Assembly (NCBI RefSeq): GCF_000819885.1
Contig: NZ_CDBO01000015.1
Span: 1-60,570, forward strand
Direction: 5' to 3'
From: Aeromonas fluvialis
GTDB taxonomy: Bacteria; Pseudomonadota; Gammaproteobacteria; Enterobacterales; Aeromonadaceae
DNA: 60,570 nucleotides
This document shows, one piece after another, positions 29,161 to 38,564 of this stretch. The position numbers were made by a program, and so were the translations under genes. Numbering within the stretch: position 1 is the stretch's first letter; each line of letters opens with the position of its first letter. Below the pieces are notes generated by a model that searched no databases, was not told the DNA's origin, and saw only the letters and a program-made list of their open reading frames with translations.

Positions 29161-30072
29161 ATGGCAATTGCAAATTTCTTTTGGCATGGTAGTTCGTTAT
29201 CTCTTTACGAAAGATGTTGCATCAGCTCATTCGTTCATCATGGTTTTCATGTTCGAGTTCACACTTTTAATAAAAATTTGAATATTCCTAATGGGGCTGT
29301 TTTGTGTGATGCAGCAATATTTGCGGATATTAAAGATGTCGAAAAATTAAAACAGGGAGGAAAGACTGGTTGTCTCGCGGCATTTTCAGATTTATTTAGG
29401 TATAAACTATTATCTTCAGAACCCGGTTGGTGGTTTGATACAGATGTATTTTGTTTAAAGTCTGCAAGTGATTTTGATGGCTTGGCTGAAGCGTCTAAAG
29501 ATGTTTTAGTCGGTTATCAATCTGAAAATGTGATAAATGGTGCAGTCTTATTGATCAAGAAAAAAAATGTTGCAAATGAAATTCTAGAAATAGCTGAATC
29601 AAAAGGTAATGATTTTGCTTGGGGAGAGATAGGCCCATCTTTACTGACGAAGTTTATCTCAGATAATCAAAACATATCATCAGTGCTTTCGCCTAAACAT
29701 TTTTATCCGATACCATTTGAGATGATGGAAAAAACAGATGTTATGTTTGATGAAAAAGGACATTCAATTTGTAAAAAAATGACATCTGATGCTTATTGCA
29801 TTCATCTTTGGAATGAAGCGATCAATAGAAAAAACATACCAAAAGAATTATTTCCGCCCAGCAACAGCTATCTCTATGAATTATTTAATGCGACAGGGGA
29901 AAAGACATCGCAAAATGCTTCGGTATCATTGGCCACAATAAAAAGTTTAAGCTTTGTTTTTGGAATAAAAAAATCTGAGCTTCAGGTTCTTCTTGGCTAT
30001 AGGTATATTCGTGGCGTCTTCTTACAAATCAGAGATAATTACCTCAAAAAGCTCTTTGTAAAAAAGATGTGA
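29161..30072 (+). CDS. DXD-type glycosyltransferase (GT32-like)
   Basis: A 303-residue protein resembling the sugar-binding DXD family (GT32). The metal site is WWFDTDVFC near residue 95, preceded by AAFSDLFRYKLL, a typical acceptor of that fold, and followed by a late HLWNEA motif. No membrane helix. It is strongly AT-rich compared with hldD or waaF, with codons to match, which suggests transfer. Likely adds an outer-core or O-unit sugar; the sugar is unknown. Confidence 0.78.
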   Translation: MAIANFFWHGSSLSLYERCCISSFVHHGFHVRVHTFNKNLNIPNGAVLCDAAIFADIKDVEKLKQGGKTGCLAAFSDLFRYKLLSSEPGWWFDTDVFCLKSASDFDGLAEASKDVLVGYQSENVINGAVLLIKKKNVANEILEIAESKGNDFAWGEIGPSLLTKFISDNQNISSVLSPKHFYPIPFEMMEKTDVMFDEKGHSICKKMTSDAYCIHLWNEAINRKNIPKELFPPSNSYLYELFNATGEKTSQNASVSLATIKSLSFVFGIKKSELQVLLGYRYIRGVFLQIRDNYLKKLFVKKM

Positions 30073-30137
30073 CGACGCACTTGATGAGAAGGCAATTATT
30101 ATAAGATATTTAATATTAATTTATTGGTGGGGGTTGG

Positions 30138-31442
30138 ATGAAGGATTTTTTGGTGATATGCATTGACTGGTTTAAAAATGATGAAAACATAAAAAAAATA
30201 GGATTATTATTTTTATTAGCCTATGCTTTTTTATGTTTTGCTGACTCATCTCTGGCGAAAAGCTTAATTATTGTGCCATGTATTATTGGTCTCTATTTGA
30301 TGGTCAGGCAGTCTTTTTTCCCCAAGGCGCTGTTTTATTTTTTACTCGCCATCATTATCGTACAAACGATGGGATGGTTTTCAATGTGGCTTGATCATGA
30401 GCCGTGGAACACCAAGCTGCCAAAATTCGATTTTTTGGTAAAGTATTTTCCATATTTACTGTTGATGGTTTTTATCGCAGGTAACGAAAAGAGGGTACTC
30501 ATTGTATGGTCAGCCGCGTTGGCTGGATTTTTTTGGCTAATATTATTTTCACCAAATACCATCGCGTATTGGCAGCAGGCCCTATCCGGAGGACGACCGG
30601 CATTTGGTCTGCGTAATGTTCAGGATCTTGCGCTGTTTTTTGGTGTGATGTTTTTTGCTTTGGTTTGCTTTAGACAGCGTTTGCTACAGGGGAAGTATCT
30701 CTGGTTAAAAACGGTGTTATTTGCGGTTTGTTTATTGATTAACTTATTTGGTGTGGTGTTTACCCAGACCAGAGGGATATGGGTTGCCTCGTTCGTTGTA
30801 TTGATGTTTTTGCTTGTCTCGACATTGTTTAAAAATAAAGAAGGTTTATCGAAAAAGAATATTATATATGTCGGTGTGTTGTTGTTTTTAGCACAAGGCG
30901 CGTTGCACATATCCGGCCAGGATAAGGTATTTTTAAAACGAATTAATACTGAACAAGAGACCATCGAAAAAATTGTAACACTCCAGTGGGATGAAGTGCC
31001 ACTGACCAGTGTCGGTATTCGTTTTCATTTGTGGAATAATGCTCTTACGTATATTAAACAGCGGCCATTATTAGGGTGGCACAGTCCTTTGGCATCTAAA
31101 AAAATAATTGAGCAAGATACCGAGGTTAGAGCCATAAAGGTATTCACGCATCACCATAATATTTATGTCGAAATACTTGTAATTGCCGGAGTGTGCGGGT
31201 TGTTGTTATTTTTATGTTTCATCGGGTATATAATGAAACATGCATACAATGCAAGAAAGAAAAATTTGATTGCAGCGGATATATACCAATTCAATCTTTG
31301 TTTTTGGATTTTATTCGGGGTAGCAAACTTCTTTGAACCCTATCTGATTTTTAATAACGGTCGTATTATAGTCATATTGATGTTGCTTGGCGTGACCTCA
31401 TTAATACCAAGTTTGTATGCAAACGTTAAGCGTGCAGAGTAA
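30138..31442 (+). CDS. waaL: O-antigen ligase
   Basis: A 434-residue membrane protein with about 11-12 helices and a large periplasmic loop before the last helices. The Wzy_C/WaaL signature includes TQTRGIWVA near residue 215 and HHHNIYVEILVIAGVCG near 340, with the His important for ligation. WaaL joins undecaprenyl-linked O antigen to the lipid A core in the periplasm. A Wzy polymerase shares this fold, but the position inside a core locus and the single copy favour ligase. AT-rich. Confidence 0.8.
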   Translation: MKDFLVICIDWFKNDENIKKIGLLFLLAYAFLCFADSSLAKSLIIVPCIIGLYLMVRQSFFPKALFYFLLAIIIVQTMGWFSMWLDHEPWNTKLPKFDFLVKYFPYLLLMVFIAGNEKRVLIVWSAALAGFFWLILFSPNTIAYWQQALSGGRPAFGLRNVQDLALFFGVMFFALVCFRQRLLQGKYLWLKTVLFAVCLLINLFGVVFTQTRGIWVASFVVLMFLLVSTLFKNKEGLSKKNIIYVGVLLFLAQGALHISGQDKVFLKRINTEQETIEKIVTLQWDEVPLTSVGIRFHLWNNALTYIKQRPLLGWHSPLASKKIIEQDTEVRAIKVFTHHHNIYVEILVIAGVCGLLLFLCFIGYIMKHAYNARKKNLIAADIYQFNLCFWILFGVANFFEPYLIFNNGRIIVILMLLGVTSLIPSLYANVKRAE

Positions 31443-31476
31443 TCATTTTAATGTTTATTGATGTGAGCAAACAATT

Positions 31477-32370
31477 ATGACTGTCTCTGTAGTTATTCCT
31501 TATTACAATGACTCACCAGTTTTTGAGCGCTGTTTGAATAGTGTTTATCGTCAGACCAGACCTGTCGATGAGGTGATAATTGTTGATGATTGTTCTAATG
31601 ATAGTGATAAATTACGAATTATTATCGAGCGATATGATGCCATTGAAAAAAAAATAAAGTATGTCAGGAACAAAGAAAACCGGAATGGTGCATTCTCTAG
31701 AAATGTTGGCATGAAGATCGCGTCATCAAAATATATAGCTTTGCTGGATGCTGATGATTTTTGGATGGATGATCATATTGAAACATGTCTTGAAAATATA
31801 AAAGATGTCGACTATGTATTTTCCAATGTTATTCGTGTGTATCGGAATGGCCGTGAAGAGAAAAGGAAAGTAAGCAATCCAACGTTATTGTCAACACCAT
31901 GTGACATCATTTTTGAATCACCCCCACAGACAAGTTCATTTTTCTTTCGTACCAACGTTATAAACAAGGTGATGTTTGATGAATCGTTAAGGCGTCATCA
32001 GGATTATCAGTTTTTGTGTGATTTAATAACGACTGGTGTTGAATATAAATACGTCGATGCTTATACAACATGTTATGTTCAGTCACATCGAACGTTGAGC
32101 TCAAGATATGATTTTGAGTCATCGATGAAGTTTTTTGATGAGCGAGAGTCATTATTTACACAAGATAAGTTAAAACGGTTTTTGTTGAGAGTCATCATTG
32201 GTAAGTTACCTATGCTTAAAAATGATCTCAGCTATTATTGCCAGAGATATCAGATCCTACATTTTTTGGAGAGTTTTAAATTTCTTTTGTTTGCATCAAA
32301 GGTGAAAAATAAAAGAATTAAATCAATATTGAAAACCATGGCCAAGATTTTATACCGGAAAGATCGTTAA
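31477..32370 (+). CDS. Glycosyltransferase family 2
   Basis: A 297-residue GT-A protein. N-terminal VSVVIPYYNDSPVFERCLNS and VIIVDDCSND bind the nucleotide; LLDADDFW is the DxD site; RRHQDYQFLCDL carries the general base Asp region. The C-terminal part is basic and could contact the membrane. The start ATG 31477 has only a weak ribosome site. AT-rich member of the LPS cassette; sugar unknown. Confidence 0.82.
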   Translation: MTVSVVIPYYNDSPVFERCLNSVYRQTRPVDEVIIVDDCSNDSDKLRIIIERYDAIEKKIKYVRNKENRNGAFSRNVGMKIASSKYIALLDADDFWMDDHIETCLENIKDVDYVFSNVIRVYRNGREEKRKVSNPTLLSTPCDIIFESPPQTSSFFFRTNVINKVMFDESLRRHQDYQFLCDLITTGVEYKYVDAYTTCYVQSHRTLSSRYDFESSMKFFDERESLFTQDKLKRFLLRVIIGKLPMLKNDLSYYCQRYQILHFLESFKFLLFASKVKNKRIKSILKTMAKILYRKDR

Positions 32371-32428
32371 TGATTGATGAAGGGAGTGTTTGGGCATTAG
32401 ATGAATGTAAATGGGTGAAGGAGACGAA

Positions 32429-33601
32429 ATGAAAAATAAAAAACGTATTGCAGTGATCGTTCGCTCTTTAAAGTTTGGTGGAATGGAGAGAGCAGCTTGT
32501 AATATGGCAGATGCGTTTTCTACTGCAGGACACGAAACACATCTCATTTACTTTAGAGACAAGAACAAAGAAATTTCTCCACGGAATGGCGATGTTATTT
32601 TGCACCATTTTGATTTACAAAAATTGGCAAGAATGACCATCATTGGTTGGTTTATCGAGCTGCTTGGTCGGGTAGTCAATTTGTTCGTAAACAAGGGTTT
32701 TTTTCTTGTCAATGCATTGGCGTTGTATCCTGTGTACCTCTTCAAACTCAAGCAGTTGGAAAGGCAATATGGAAAATTTGACCTGGTGTTATTACGTGGT
32801 CAAGGCACATTTGAACTGATTTGGCCAGCAAAAAAAAGTAATACTGCTAGAATATGCGTTAATGTTCCAAATCATCAGAAGAAAAATATTTTTGGAAAAT
32901 TACTGGCACGCTGTTTATTTGATAAAAGTAGAGTTGTTTTGAACGCGCAAGGACTCATGGCGGATTATGAACACTATTTTAGAGATGCAGGCGTAAAACC
33001 CACATCAATGGATGTCGTAAATAATGTGTTTCCTGCCTCAGCTATCGATGAGTTAAAAACTCACACCGACCTTGATATTCCAAAGGAAAATTTTATTGTC
33101 AGCGTTGGTCGGCTGGTGCCGGTTAAAAATAATAGCCTGCTACTGGATGCCTATATAATCTTGATGAAAAAATATGGAGTGGGGCATCATCTTTATTTTG
33201 TCGGTGATGGTTCTGACAAGGCACAGTTACAAAAAAAAGCAGAGCAATATGGCCTGCTAGACAGAGTTCATTTTGTCGGATATAAGGCCAATCCTTATCC
33301 ATGGCTTTCCAGAACAAGTCTATTTGTCCTTTCATCCAAAGCCGAAGGGGCGGGAGGAGTTCTTTTAGAGGGGCTATCTTGTCGTGCTCCTATGGTTGTA
33401 ACCAACAGCAAGGGAGGGGTTCACGATATTATGAATCGTGGTCTTCAAAATTATGTTTGTGAATTTAATGCTGAAGACATGGCCGATAAAATGTTTCTAG
33501 CCCTAAACGAAAAACCTGATCTTGTACAGTATAAGAAAATACTAGATGATTACGCTCCAGATGTTGTTGTTTCTCGTTGGCTGAAATTGCTCAATATATA
33601 G
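32429..33601 (+). CDS. Glycosyltransferase family 4
   Basis: A 390-residue GT-B protein. N-terminal VRSLKFGGMERAACNMA is the acceptor-side glycine loop; the donor side shows VSVGRLVPVKNNSLLLDAY and the family E-x7-E region SSKAEGAGGVLLEGLSCRAPMV. ATG 32429 follows AAGGAG by five bases, preferred over the ATG at 32411. AT-rich member of the LPS cassette. Confidence 0.83.
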   Translation: MKNKKRIAVIVRSLKFGGMERAACNMADAFSTAGHETHLIYFRDKNKEISPRNGDVILHHFDLQKLARMTIIGWFIELLGRVVNLFVNKGFFLVNALALYPVYLFKLKQLERQYGKFDLVLLRGQGTFELIWPAKKSNTARICVNVPNHQKKNIFGKLLARCLFDKSRVVLNAQGLMADYEHYFRDAGVKPTSMDVVNNVFPASAIDELKTHTDLDIPKENFIVSVGRLVPVKNNSLLLDAYIILMKKYGVGHHLYFVGDGSDKAQLQKKAEQYGLLDRVHFVGYKANPYPWLSRTSLFVLSSKAEGAGGVLLEGLSCRAPMVVTNSKGGVHDIMNRGLQNYVCEFNAEDMADKMFLALNEKPDLVQYKKILDDYAPDVVVSRWLKLLNI

Positions 33602-33636
33602 ACACATATTTATTATAATACGCATGAGGGGTCGAT

Positions 33637-34479
33637 ATGGTTGATGTTAGTGTTTTGATCTGCACCTATAATCGGGAAGCGGTGCTAGTTGATACAATTA
33701 AGGATGTTTTGGCACAGAGCTACCCCTCCTTTGAGGTAATTGTTGTTGACCAGACAAAAACGCATCTTGCGGAAACCGAAAATTACTTGTTACAGGTTAA
33801 GGATAAAATTAGAATTTTTCGGCAGGAACCGAGTTTGACCAAAGCGAGAAATAGAGCATTGCGTGAAGCGAAGGGGAATGTTTTAATTTTCATCGATGAT
33901 GATGTTGTTTTAACTCCGAATTTTATCCGGGAGCATGTCGCAGCTCATCAGTCTGGTTACTCCGTGGTACAAGGTCGTGTTACCGTTGACAAGGATGTAG
34001 ACAAAATTCCCTCGGCTAAACCTCAATATATGAGTGAAATGCTAAAGGTGACAGGAAGAAATGATTGCCTGACGATGGGGGAGACTAATACACTTACCGG
34101 CTGCAATTTTAGTATAGAAAAAAGTGTTGTGGACGAGGTCGGTTATTTTGACGAGTTTTTTCAGGGATTGGCGATTCGAGAGGATGCAGACTATGGCATC
34201 CGCTGTTATAAAAACGGTCAAAAAATGATTTTCTGGCCACAGGCAGAGTTAAAACACCTGAGAGCAACGACCGGTGGTGTCGATACTGGGATTCAGTACC
34301 ATTTTTTATCGGATAGTTATTATCGTAATGAGCTCTATTTTTGCCAAAAACATTTTTCTAAAACTGCTTTATTTTTTTATAAAGTAAGACTGTTGAATCG
34401 GGCCAGGAAAATGTTTTTCAAATTATTGAAAAATATCATAAAAAATAATCAATCACATTTAGATGAACACAAGTCGTAA
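33637..34479 (+). CDS. Glycosyltransferase family 2
   Basis: A 280-residue GT-A protein. VSVLICTYNREAVLVDTI and VIVVDQT at the N terminus, FIDDDVVLTPNFI as the DxD site, and LAIREDADYGIRCYKNG as the ED motif with the catalytic base. GAGGGG precedes ATG 33637. Last AT-rich gene of the block; composition returns to GC-rich within about 70 bases, at waaF. Confidence 0.84.
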   Translation: MVDVSVLICTYNREAVLVDTIKDVLAQSYPSFEVIVVDQTKTHLAETENYLLQVKDKIRIFRQEPSLTKARNRALREAKGNVLIFIDDDVVLTPNFIREHVAAHQSGYSVVQGRVTVDKDVDKIPSAKPQYMSEMLKVTGRNDCLTMGETNTLTGCNFSIEKSVVDEVGYFDEFFQGLAIREDADYGIRCYKNGQKMIFWPQAELKHLRATTGGVDTGIQYHFLSDSYYRNELYFCQKHFSKTALFFYKVRLLNRARKMFFKLLKNIIKNNQSHLDEHKS

Positions 34480-34530
34480 AAATTGGATAATCATGTTTTA
34501 TTACCCAACAATCTGAATCAAAAAATCGCT

Positions 34531-35565
34531 ATGAAAATTTTGGTAATCGGCCCCTCCTGGGTCGGCGATATGGTGATGTCCCAGAGCCTCTACAAGGCGA
34601 TCAAGGCCAACCATCCGGAGTGCGAGCTGCACGTGATGGCCCCTGCCTGGTGCTGCGCCCTGCTGGAGCGGATGCCGGAGGTGGACAAGGCGATCACCAT
34701 GCCCCTTGGCCACGGTGACTTCAAGCTGGTGGCGCGCCGCCGCCTCGGCAAGCAGCTGGCGGCCGAGCAGTACGATCAGGCCATCGTCCAACCCAACTCC
34801 ATGAAGTCGGCGCTGATCCCCTGGTTTGCCCGGATTCCGGTGCGCACCGGCTGGAAGGGCGAGAGCCGCTACGGTTTGCTCAACGACCTGCGCAGCAACA
34901 AGTCCGCCTTCCCGCTGATGGTGGAGGGCTATCTGGCACTCGCCTATCCCAAGGCGCAGATGAAGAGCCGGGCCGATATTCCGACCATTCCGCACCCGGC
35001 GCTCCATGTCGATTTGATCAACCAGAGCAAGGCGCTGGAGCGGCTGGGGCTGGATCGCGCCCGCCCGGTGCTGGTGCTCTGCCCCGGTGCCGAGTTTGGC
35101 CCGGCCAAGCGCTGGCCGGAAGGGCATTACGCCGTGGTGGCCCAGCAGCACCTGGACGAGGGCTGGCAGGTGTGGATCTTCGGCTCCAACAAGGATGTGC
35201 CGGTGGCCAACACCATCCGGGATCGAGTCAACCTGCTGACGCGCCCCAACTGCCATGTGCTGGCGGGCAAGACCAGTCTGCACGAGGCGATCGATCTGAT
35301 GGCGCTGGCTGGCCGGGTCATCTCCAACGACTCCGGTCTGATGCACATCGCCGCCGCCCTCAATCGGCCGCTGGTCGGCGTCTATGGCTCCACCTCGCCG
35401 CTCTATACCCCGCCGCTGGCGGACCGGGTCGAGATCGTCCACACCGACATCGAGTGCCGCCCCTGCTTCAAGCGCACCTGCAAGTTCGGCCACCTCAAAT
35501 GCCTGATCGATCTGCCACCGGAGCAGGTGGTCGAGGCGTGCAACAAACTGGATCTGAGCGAGTAA
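34531..35565 (+). CDS. waaF: ADP-heptose:LPS heptosyltransferase II
   Basis: Adds the second heptose of the inner core. 344 residues (E. coli 348). MKILVIGPSWVGDMVMSQSL at the start, PGAEFGPAKRWP in the middle and ISNDSGLMHIAAAL for ADP-heptose binding are diagnostic, and the C-terminal Cys-rich CRPCFKRTCKFGHLKCL is typical of WaaF. ATG 34531 is preferred over TTG 34483 on homology although its ribosome site is weak. One base separates its stop from waaA. Confidence 0.95.
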   Translation: MKILVIGPSWVGDMVMSQSLYKAIKANHPECELHVMAPAWCCALLERMPEVDKAITMPLGHGDFKLVARRRLGKQLAAEQYDQAIVQPNSMKSALIPWFARIPVRTGWKGESRYGLLNDLRSNKSAFPLMVEGYLALAYPKAQMKSRADIPTIPHPALHVDLINQSKALERLGLDRARPVLVLCPGAEFGPAKRWPEGHYAVVAQQHLDEGWQVWIFGSNKDVPVANTIRDRVNLLTRPNCHVLAGKTSLHEAIDLMALAGRVISNDSGLMHIAAALNRPLVGVYGSTSPLYTPPLADRVEIVHTDIECRPCFKRTCKFGHLKCLIDLPPEQVVEACNKLDLSE

Positions 35566-35566
35566 G

Positions 35567-36832
35567 ATGCCCTATCGCCTGCTCTACAACCTGCTAATCC
35601 ATCTGGGATTGCCTCTGGCGCTGCTGGCGCTCTACAAGCCGAAGAAAGGCAAGCCCGGCTTTGGCGAGCGCTGGGGCGAGCATCTCGGGCGGCTGCCTGT
35701 CACCGGGCAGGATGCGCCACTCTGGATCCATGCGGTGAGCGTGGGGGAGACGCTGGCCATCACGCCGCTCATTCGCGCCCTCAAGGCAGAGCGGCCCGAC
35801 CTGCCGATCCTGCTCACCACCACCACCCGTACCGGCGCCGATCAGGCGGCCAAGCTGGGGGATCTGGTGGTGCATCGCTACGCGCCGCTCGACTACCCCT
35901 GGGCCATTGCCGCCTTTCTCGATACCTTCAAGCCGCGTGCGCTTTGGGTGATGGAGACCGAGCTGTGGCCAAACTGGCTGGCGGCCTGCGAGGCGTGCCA
36001 CCTGCCGGTGACCATCATCAACGCCCGCCTCTCCGAGCGATCCTGCCAGCGTTATGCCCGCTTCCAAGGTGCCTTCGACGCCCTGAGCCGGCCGCTGACC
36101 CATCTGCTCTGCCAGCATCAGGATGACGCCGACCGCTTCGCCCGCCTCGGCATCGATCGTTCGCGGCTGGCAGTGACCGGCTCCATCAAGTTCGACATCC
36201 AGTTTGGTGACGAGGCGCAGGCCAAAGGGCGTGCCCTGCGCCAGCAGTTGGGCGCCGAGCGGCCGGTCTGGATCGCCGCCAGCACCCATCTGGGTGAGGA
36301 CGAGCAGGTGCTGGCCGCTTTCGACCTGCTGCTCAAACGTCATCCCGCTGCTCTGCTGATTTTGGTGCCGCGCCATCCCGAGCGGTTCGACCGGGTGGCC
36401 GAGCTGTGCGCCCCTTATGGCTGTGTGCGGCGTACTGATGGTGCAGCGGTGAGTGCGGAGGATAAGGTCTATCTCGGCGATACCATGGGCGAGTTGCCGC
36501 TGATGCTGGCAGCGGCCGATGTGGCCTTTGTCGGCGGAAGTCTGGTGAAGATCGGCGGTCACAACCTGCTGGAGCCGGCGGCGCTCGGCAAGCCCTGCCT
36601 GACCGGCCCTGCCTATTTCAACTTCAGCGACATCACCCGCCAGCTGGTGGCTCAGGGGGGCGCCGCCATCGTGGCCGATGCCGCCGCACTGGGCGAACAG
36701 GTGAGCCAGTTGTTTGCCGACGGCAACGCCCGCCGCGAGATGGGGGAGCAGGCCCGCGCCGTGGTGTTGCGCAATCAGGGGGCGCTGGCCCGCACACTCT
36801 CTCACTGCCTCACCGCGCTGGAGAACGACTGA
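35567..36832 (+). CDS. waaA: Kdo transferase
   Basis: Transfers Kdo residues to lipid IVA, the first step of LPS core assembly, on the inner face of the inner membrane. 421 residues (E. coli 425). The N-terminal membrane anchor (YNLLIHLGLPLALLALY), WIHAVSVGE, VMETELWPN, VTGSIKFD, PRHPERF and GGSLVKIGGHNLLEPAA are all family landmarks. Tightly packed with waaF and followed by a shared terminator. A 125-base copy of its middle survives at 13146-13270. Confidence 0.96.
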   Translation: MPYRLLYNLLIHLGLPLALLALYKPKKGKPGFGERWGEHLGRLPVTGQDAPLWIHAVSVGETLAITPLIRALKAERPDLPILLTTTTRTGADQAAKLGDLVVHRYAPLDYPWAIAAFLDTFKPRALWVMETELWPNWLAACEACHLPVTIINARLSERSCQRYARFQGAFDALSRPLTHLLCQHQDDADRFARLGIDRSRLAVTGSIKFDIQFGDEAQAKGRALRQQLGAERPVWIAASTHLGEDEQVLAAFDLLLKRHPAALLILVPRHPERFDRVAELCAPYGCVRRTDGAAVSAEDKVYLGDTMGELPLMLAAADVAFVGGSLVKIGGHNLLEPAALGKPCLTGPAYFNFSDITRQLVAQGGAAIVADAAALGEQVSQLFADGNARREMGEQARAVVLRNQGALARTLSHCLTALEND

Positions 36833-36883
36833 GTGTCAGCCTTTCATACAGCCCGCCATCCATCATCGATGGCCGGCCATAAA

Positions 36884-36910
36884 AAAACGGAGCGCGATGC
36901 GCTCCGTTTT
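36884..36910. terminator. Bidirectional terminator between waaA and the PTS operon
   Basis: A 12-base stem AAAACGGAGCGC/GCGCTCCGTTTT with a three-base loop and flanking A/T runs. Confidence 0.92.
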
Positions 36911-36930
36911 GTTTTTGGCGGTTGCCGGAA

Positions 36931-38190
36931 TTAGCGAACGATCAGCCCCAGCAGGATGCCGACCACACCGAAGTCGGAGTCGCTGAAGGTGGTGTTGGCA
37001 AAGCCGAGGTCGCCCAGCACTGGCAGCAGGAACACCGGCAGGATGGTGAGCAGCAGCAGGCCGTTGGCGAAGGAGCCAAGAATGGCGCCACGACGACCAC
37101 CGGTGGCGTTGCCGAATACCCCGGCGGCGGCGCCGACGAAGAAGTGCGGTACCACACCCGGGATGATGACGGTCAAGCCCATCAGGTAGAGCAGCGCCAT
37201 CCCCACCAGACCGGCGGCAAAGCTCGACAGGAAGCCGATCAGCACCGCATTGGGGGCGTAGGGGAAGACGATGGGGCAGTCGAGCGCCGGCTTGGCGTTC
37301 GGCACCAGCTTGTCGGAGATCCCCTTGAAGGCGGGTACGATCTCGGCGATGACCATCCGCACACCCTGCAGGATGACGTAGACACCGGCGGCGAAGGTGA
37401 TGGACTGCATCAGGGAGAACATGAACCAGTGCTTGCCCTTGGCGACGCTGGAGACAAACTCGGGGCCGGCGAAGGCGGAGGTCACCAGGAAGATGATGCC
37501 CATGGTGAAGGAGATGGCCACCGGGGTATCGCGCAGGAACAGCAGGCTCTTCGGTACCTGCACATCTTCGCAGCTGTGGGCCTTGTTGCCGAACTTGGCG
37601 CCGATCAGGGCGGAGAGCACGTAGGAGCAGGTGGAGAAGTGACCCAGCGCCACGTCATCGGAGCCGGTGATCTGCTTCATGAAGGGGTGGGCGATGGCCG
37701 GGAAGAAGACCATGGCGACACCAACCACCAGACTGCCCACCGCGATCAGCGGCACGCCGCTCATGCCGCCGGCAGAGAGGATCACCGCCACCATCATCGA
37801 CATGAACAGGGTGTGGTGACCGGTCAGGAAGATGAATTTCCACGGGGTCAGACGGGCGATCAGGATATTCACCAGCATGGCGAAGAACATGATCATCGCC
37901 ATCTCCTTGCCAAACGAGGTCTGGGCGATGGAGACGATGGCCTCGTTGTTGGGCACAACGCCCTTGATGCCGAAGGCGTGCTGGAAGATGACGGCGAAGT
38001 CACCCAGCGAGTTGATCACCAGGGTGGCACCGGCCCCCAGGATGACGAAACCCATGATGGTCTTGACTGTGCCCTTGATGCACTCGGTCACCGGTTTTTT
38101 CTGGGCAATCAGGCCGATAAGCGCGATCAGGCCGACCAGTACGGCGGGCTCGGAGAGCACATCAAACATCAGAAAATTGAAAAATTCCAT
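36931..38190 (-). CDS. PTS EIIC component, ascorbate (UlaA/SgaT) type
   Basis: A 419-residue membrane permease of the ascorbate-Gat PTS superfamily with about ten or eleven helices. The order of conserved segments follows UlaA: IKGTVKTIMGFVILGAG, FLTGHHTLFMS, GSDDVALGHFST, and QGVRMVIAEIVPAFKGISDKLVPNAKPALDC. ATG 38190 follows AGGAGC. Substrate is uncertain: ascorbate is possible, but none of the ula catabolic genes is here. Confidence 0.85.
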   Translation of the reverse strand: MEFFNFLMFDVLSEPAVLVGLIALIGLIAQKKPVTECIKGTVKTIMGFVILGAGATLVINSLGDFAVIFQHAFGIKGVVPNNEAIVSIAQTSFGKEMAMIMFFAMLVNILIARLTPWKFIFLTGHHTLFMSMMVAVILSAGGMSGVPLIAVGSLVVGVAMVFFPAIAHPFMKQITGSDDVALGHFSTCSYVLSALIGAKFGNKAHSCEDVQVPKSLLFLRDTPVAISFTMGIIFLVTSAFAGPEFVSSVAKGKHWFMFSLMQSITFAAGVYVILQGVRMVIAEIVPAFKGISDKLVPNAKPALDCPIVFPYAPNAVLIGFLSSFAAGLVGMALLYLMGLTVIIPGVVPHFFVGAAAGVFGNATGGRRGAILGSFANGLLLLTILPVFLLPVLGDLGFANTTFSDSDFGVVGILLGLIVR

Positions 38191-38241
38191 GGTCAGCTCC
38201 TGGCAATGGAAGATGCGGCCCGCAGGCCGCATGGAGGATCC

Positions 38242-38529
38242 TTATAGGGCGCCCAGTTCGCGCAGGGCGATGGAGAGCTGCTCTTTCATCGCGACCTTGT
38301 CGACCATGTTGGCGAGGCTCACCAGTCGGCCATTGACGCCCATGGATTGCAGCTGCTCGGCAATATCGCGGGTGGCAATAAAGATCTCGGCGGTTTCGCT
38401 ACCGGCGGAGGCCAGATCGCGGTGATCCACGTCGGCGGTGACCGCCAGCTCTTTCAGGATGCTCTTGATGCTCATCTCCATCATCAGGCTGGTGCCCAGA
38501 CCGTGACCGCATACAACCAGAATTTTCAT
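38242..38529 (-). CDS. PTS EIIB component, ascorbate type
   Basis: A 95-residue small IIB domain protein. The phosphorylated cysteine is C7 in VVCGHGLGTSL, the standard P-loop of lactose/ascorbate-type IIB. It passes phosphate from IIA to the sugar moving through IIC. Lies between IIA and IIC in the same operon (gaps 35 and 51 bases). Confidence 0.9.
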   Translation of the reverse strand: MKILVVCGHGLGTSLMMEMSIKSILKELAVTADVDHRDLASAGSETAEIFIATRDIAEQLQSMGVNGRLVSLANMVDKVAMKEQLSIALRELGAL

Positions 38530-38564
38530 TGTCTCTTCCTTTTTCAGGTGCGCCGTGGCGCAGA

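Noticed and set aside
36922..38247. 441-residue frame opposite the PTS IIC gene
   Set aside because: Composition is almost all Asp, Glu, Gln, Gly and His, the expected reverse of a membrane protein; no ribosome site.
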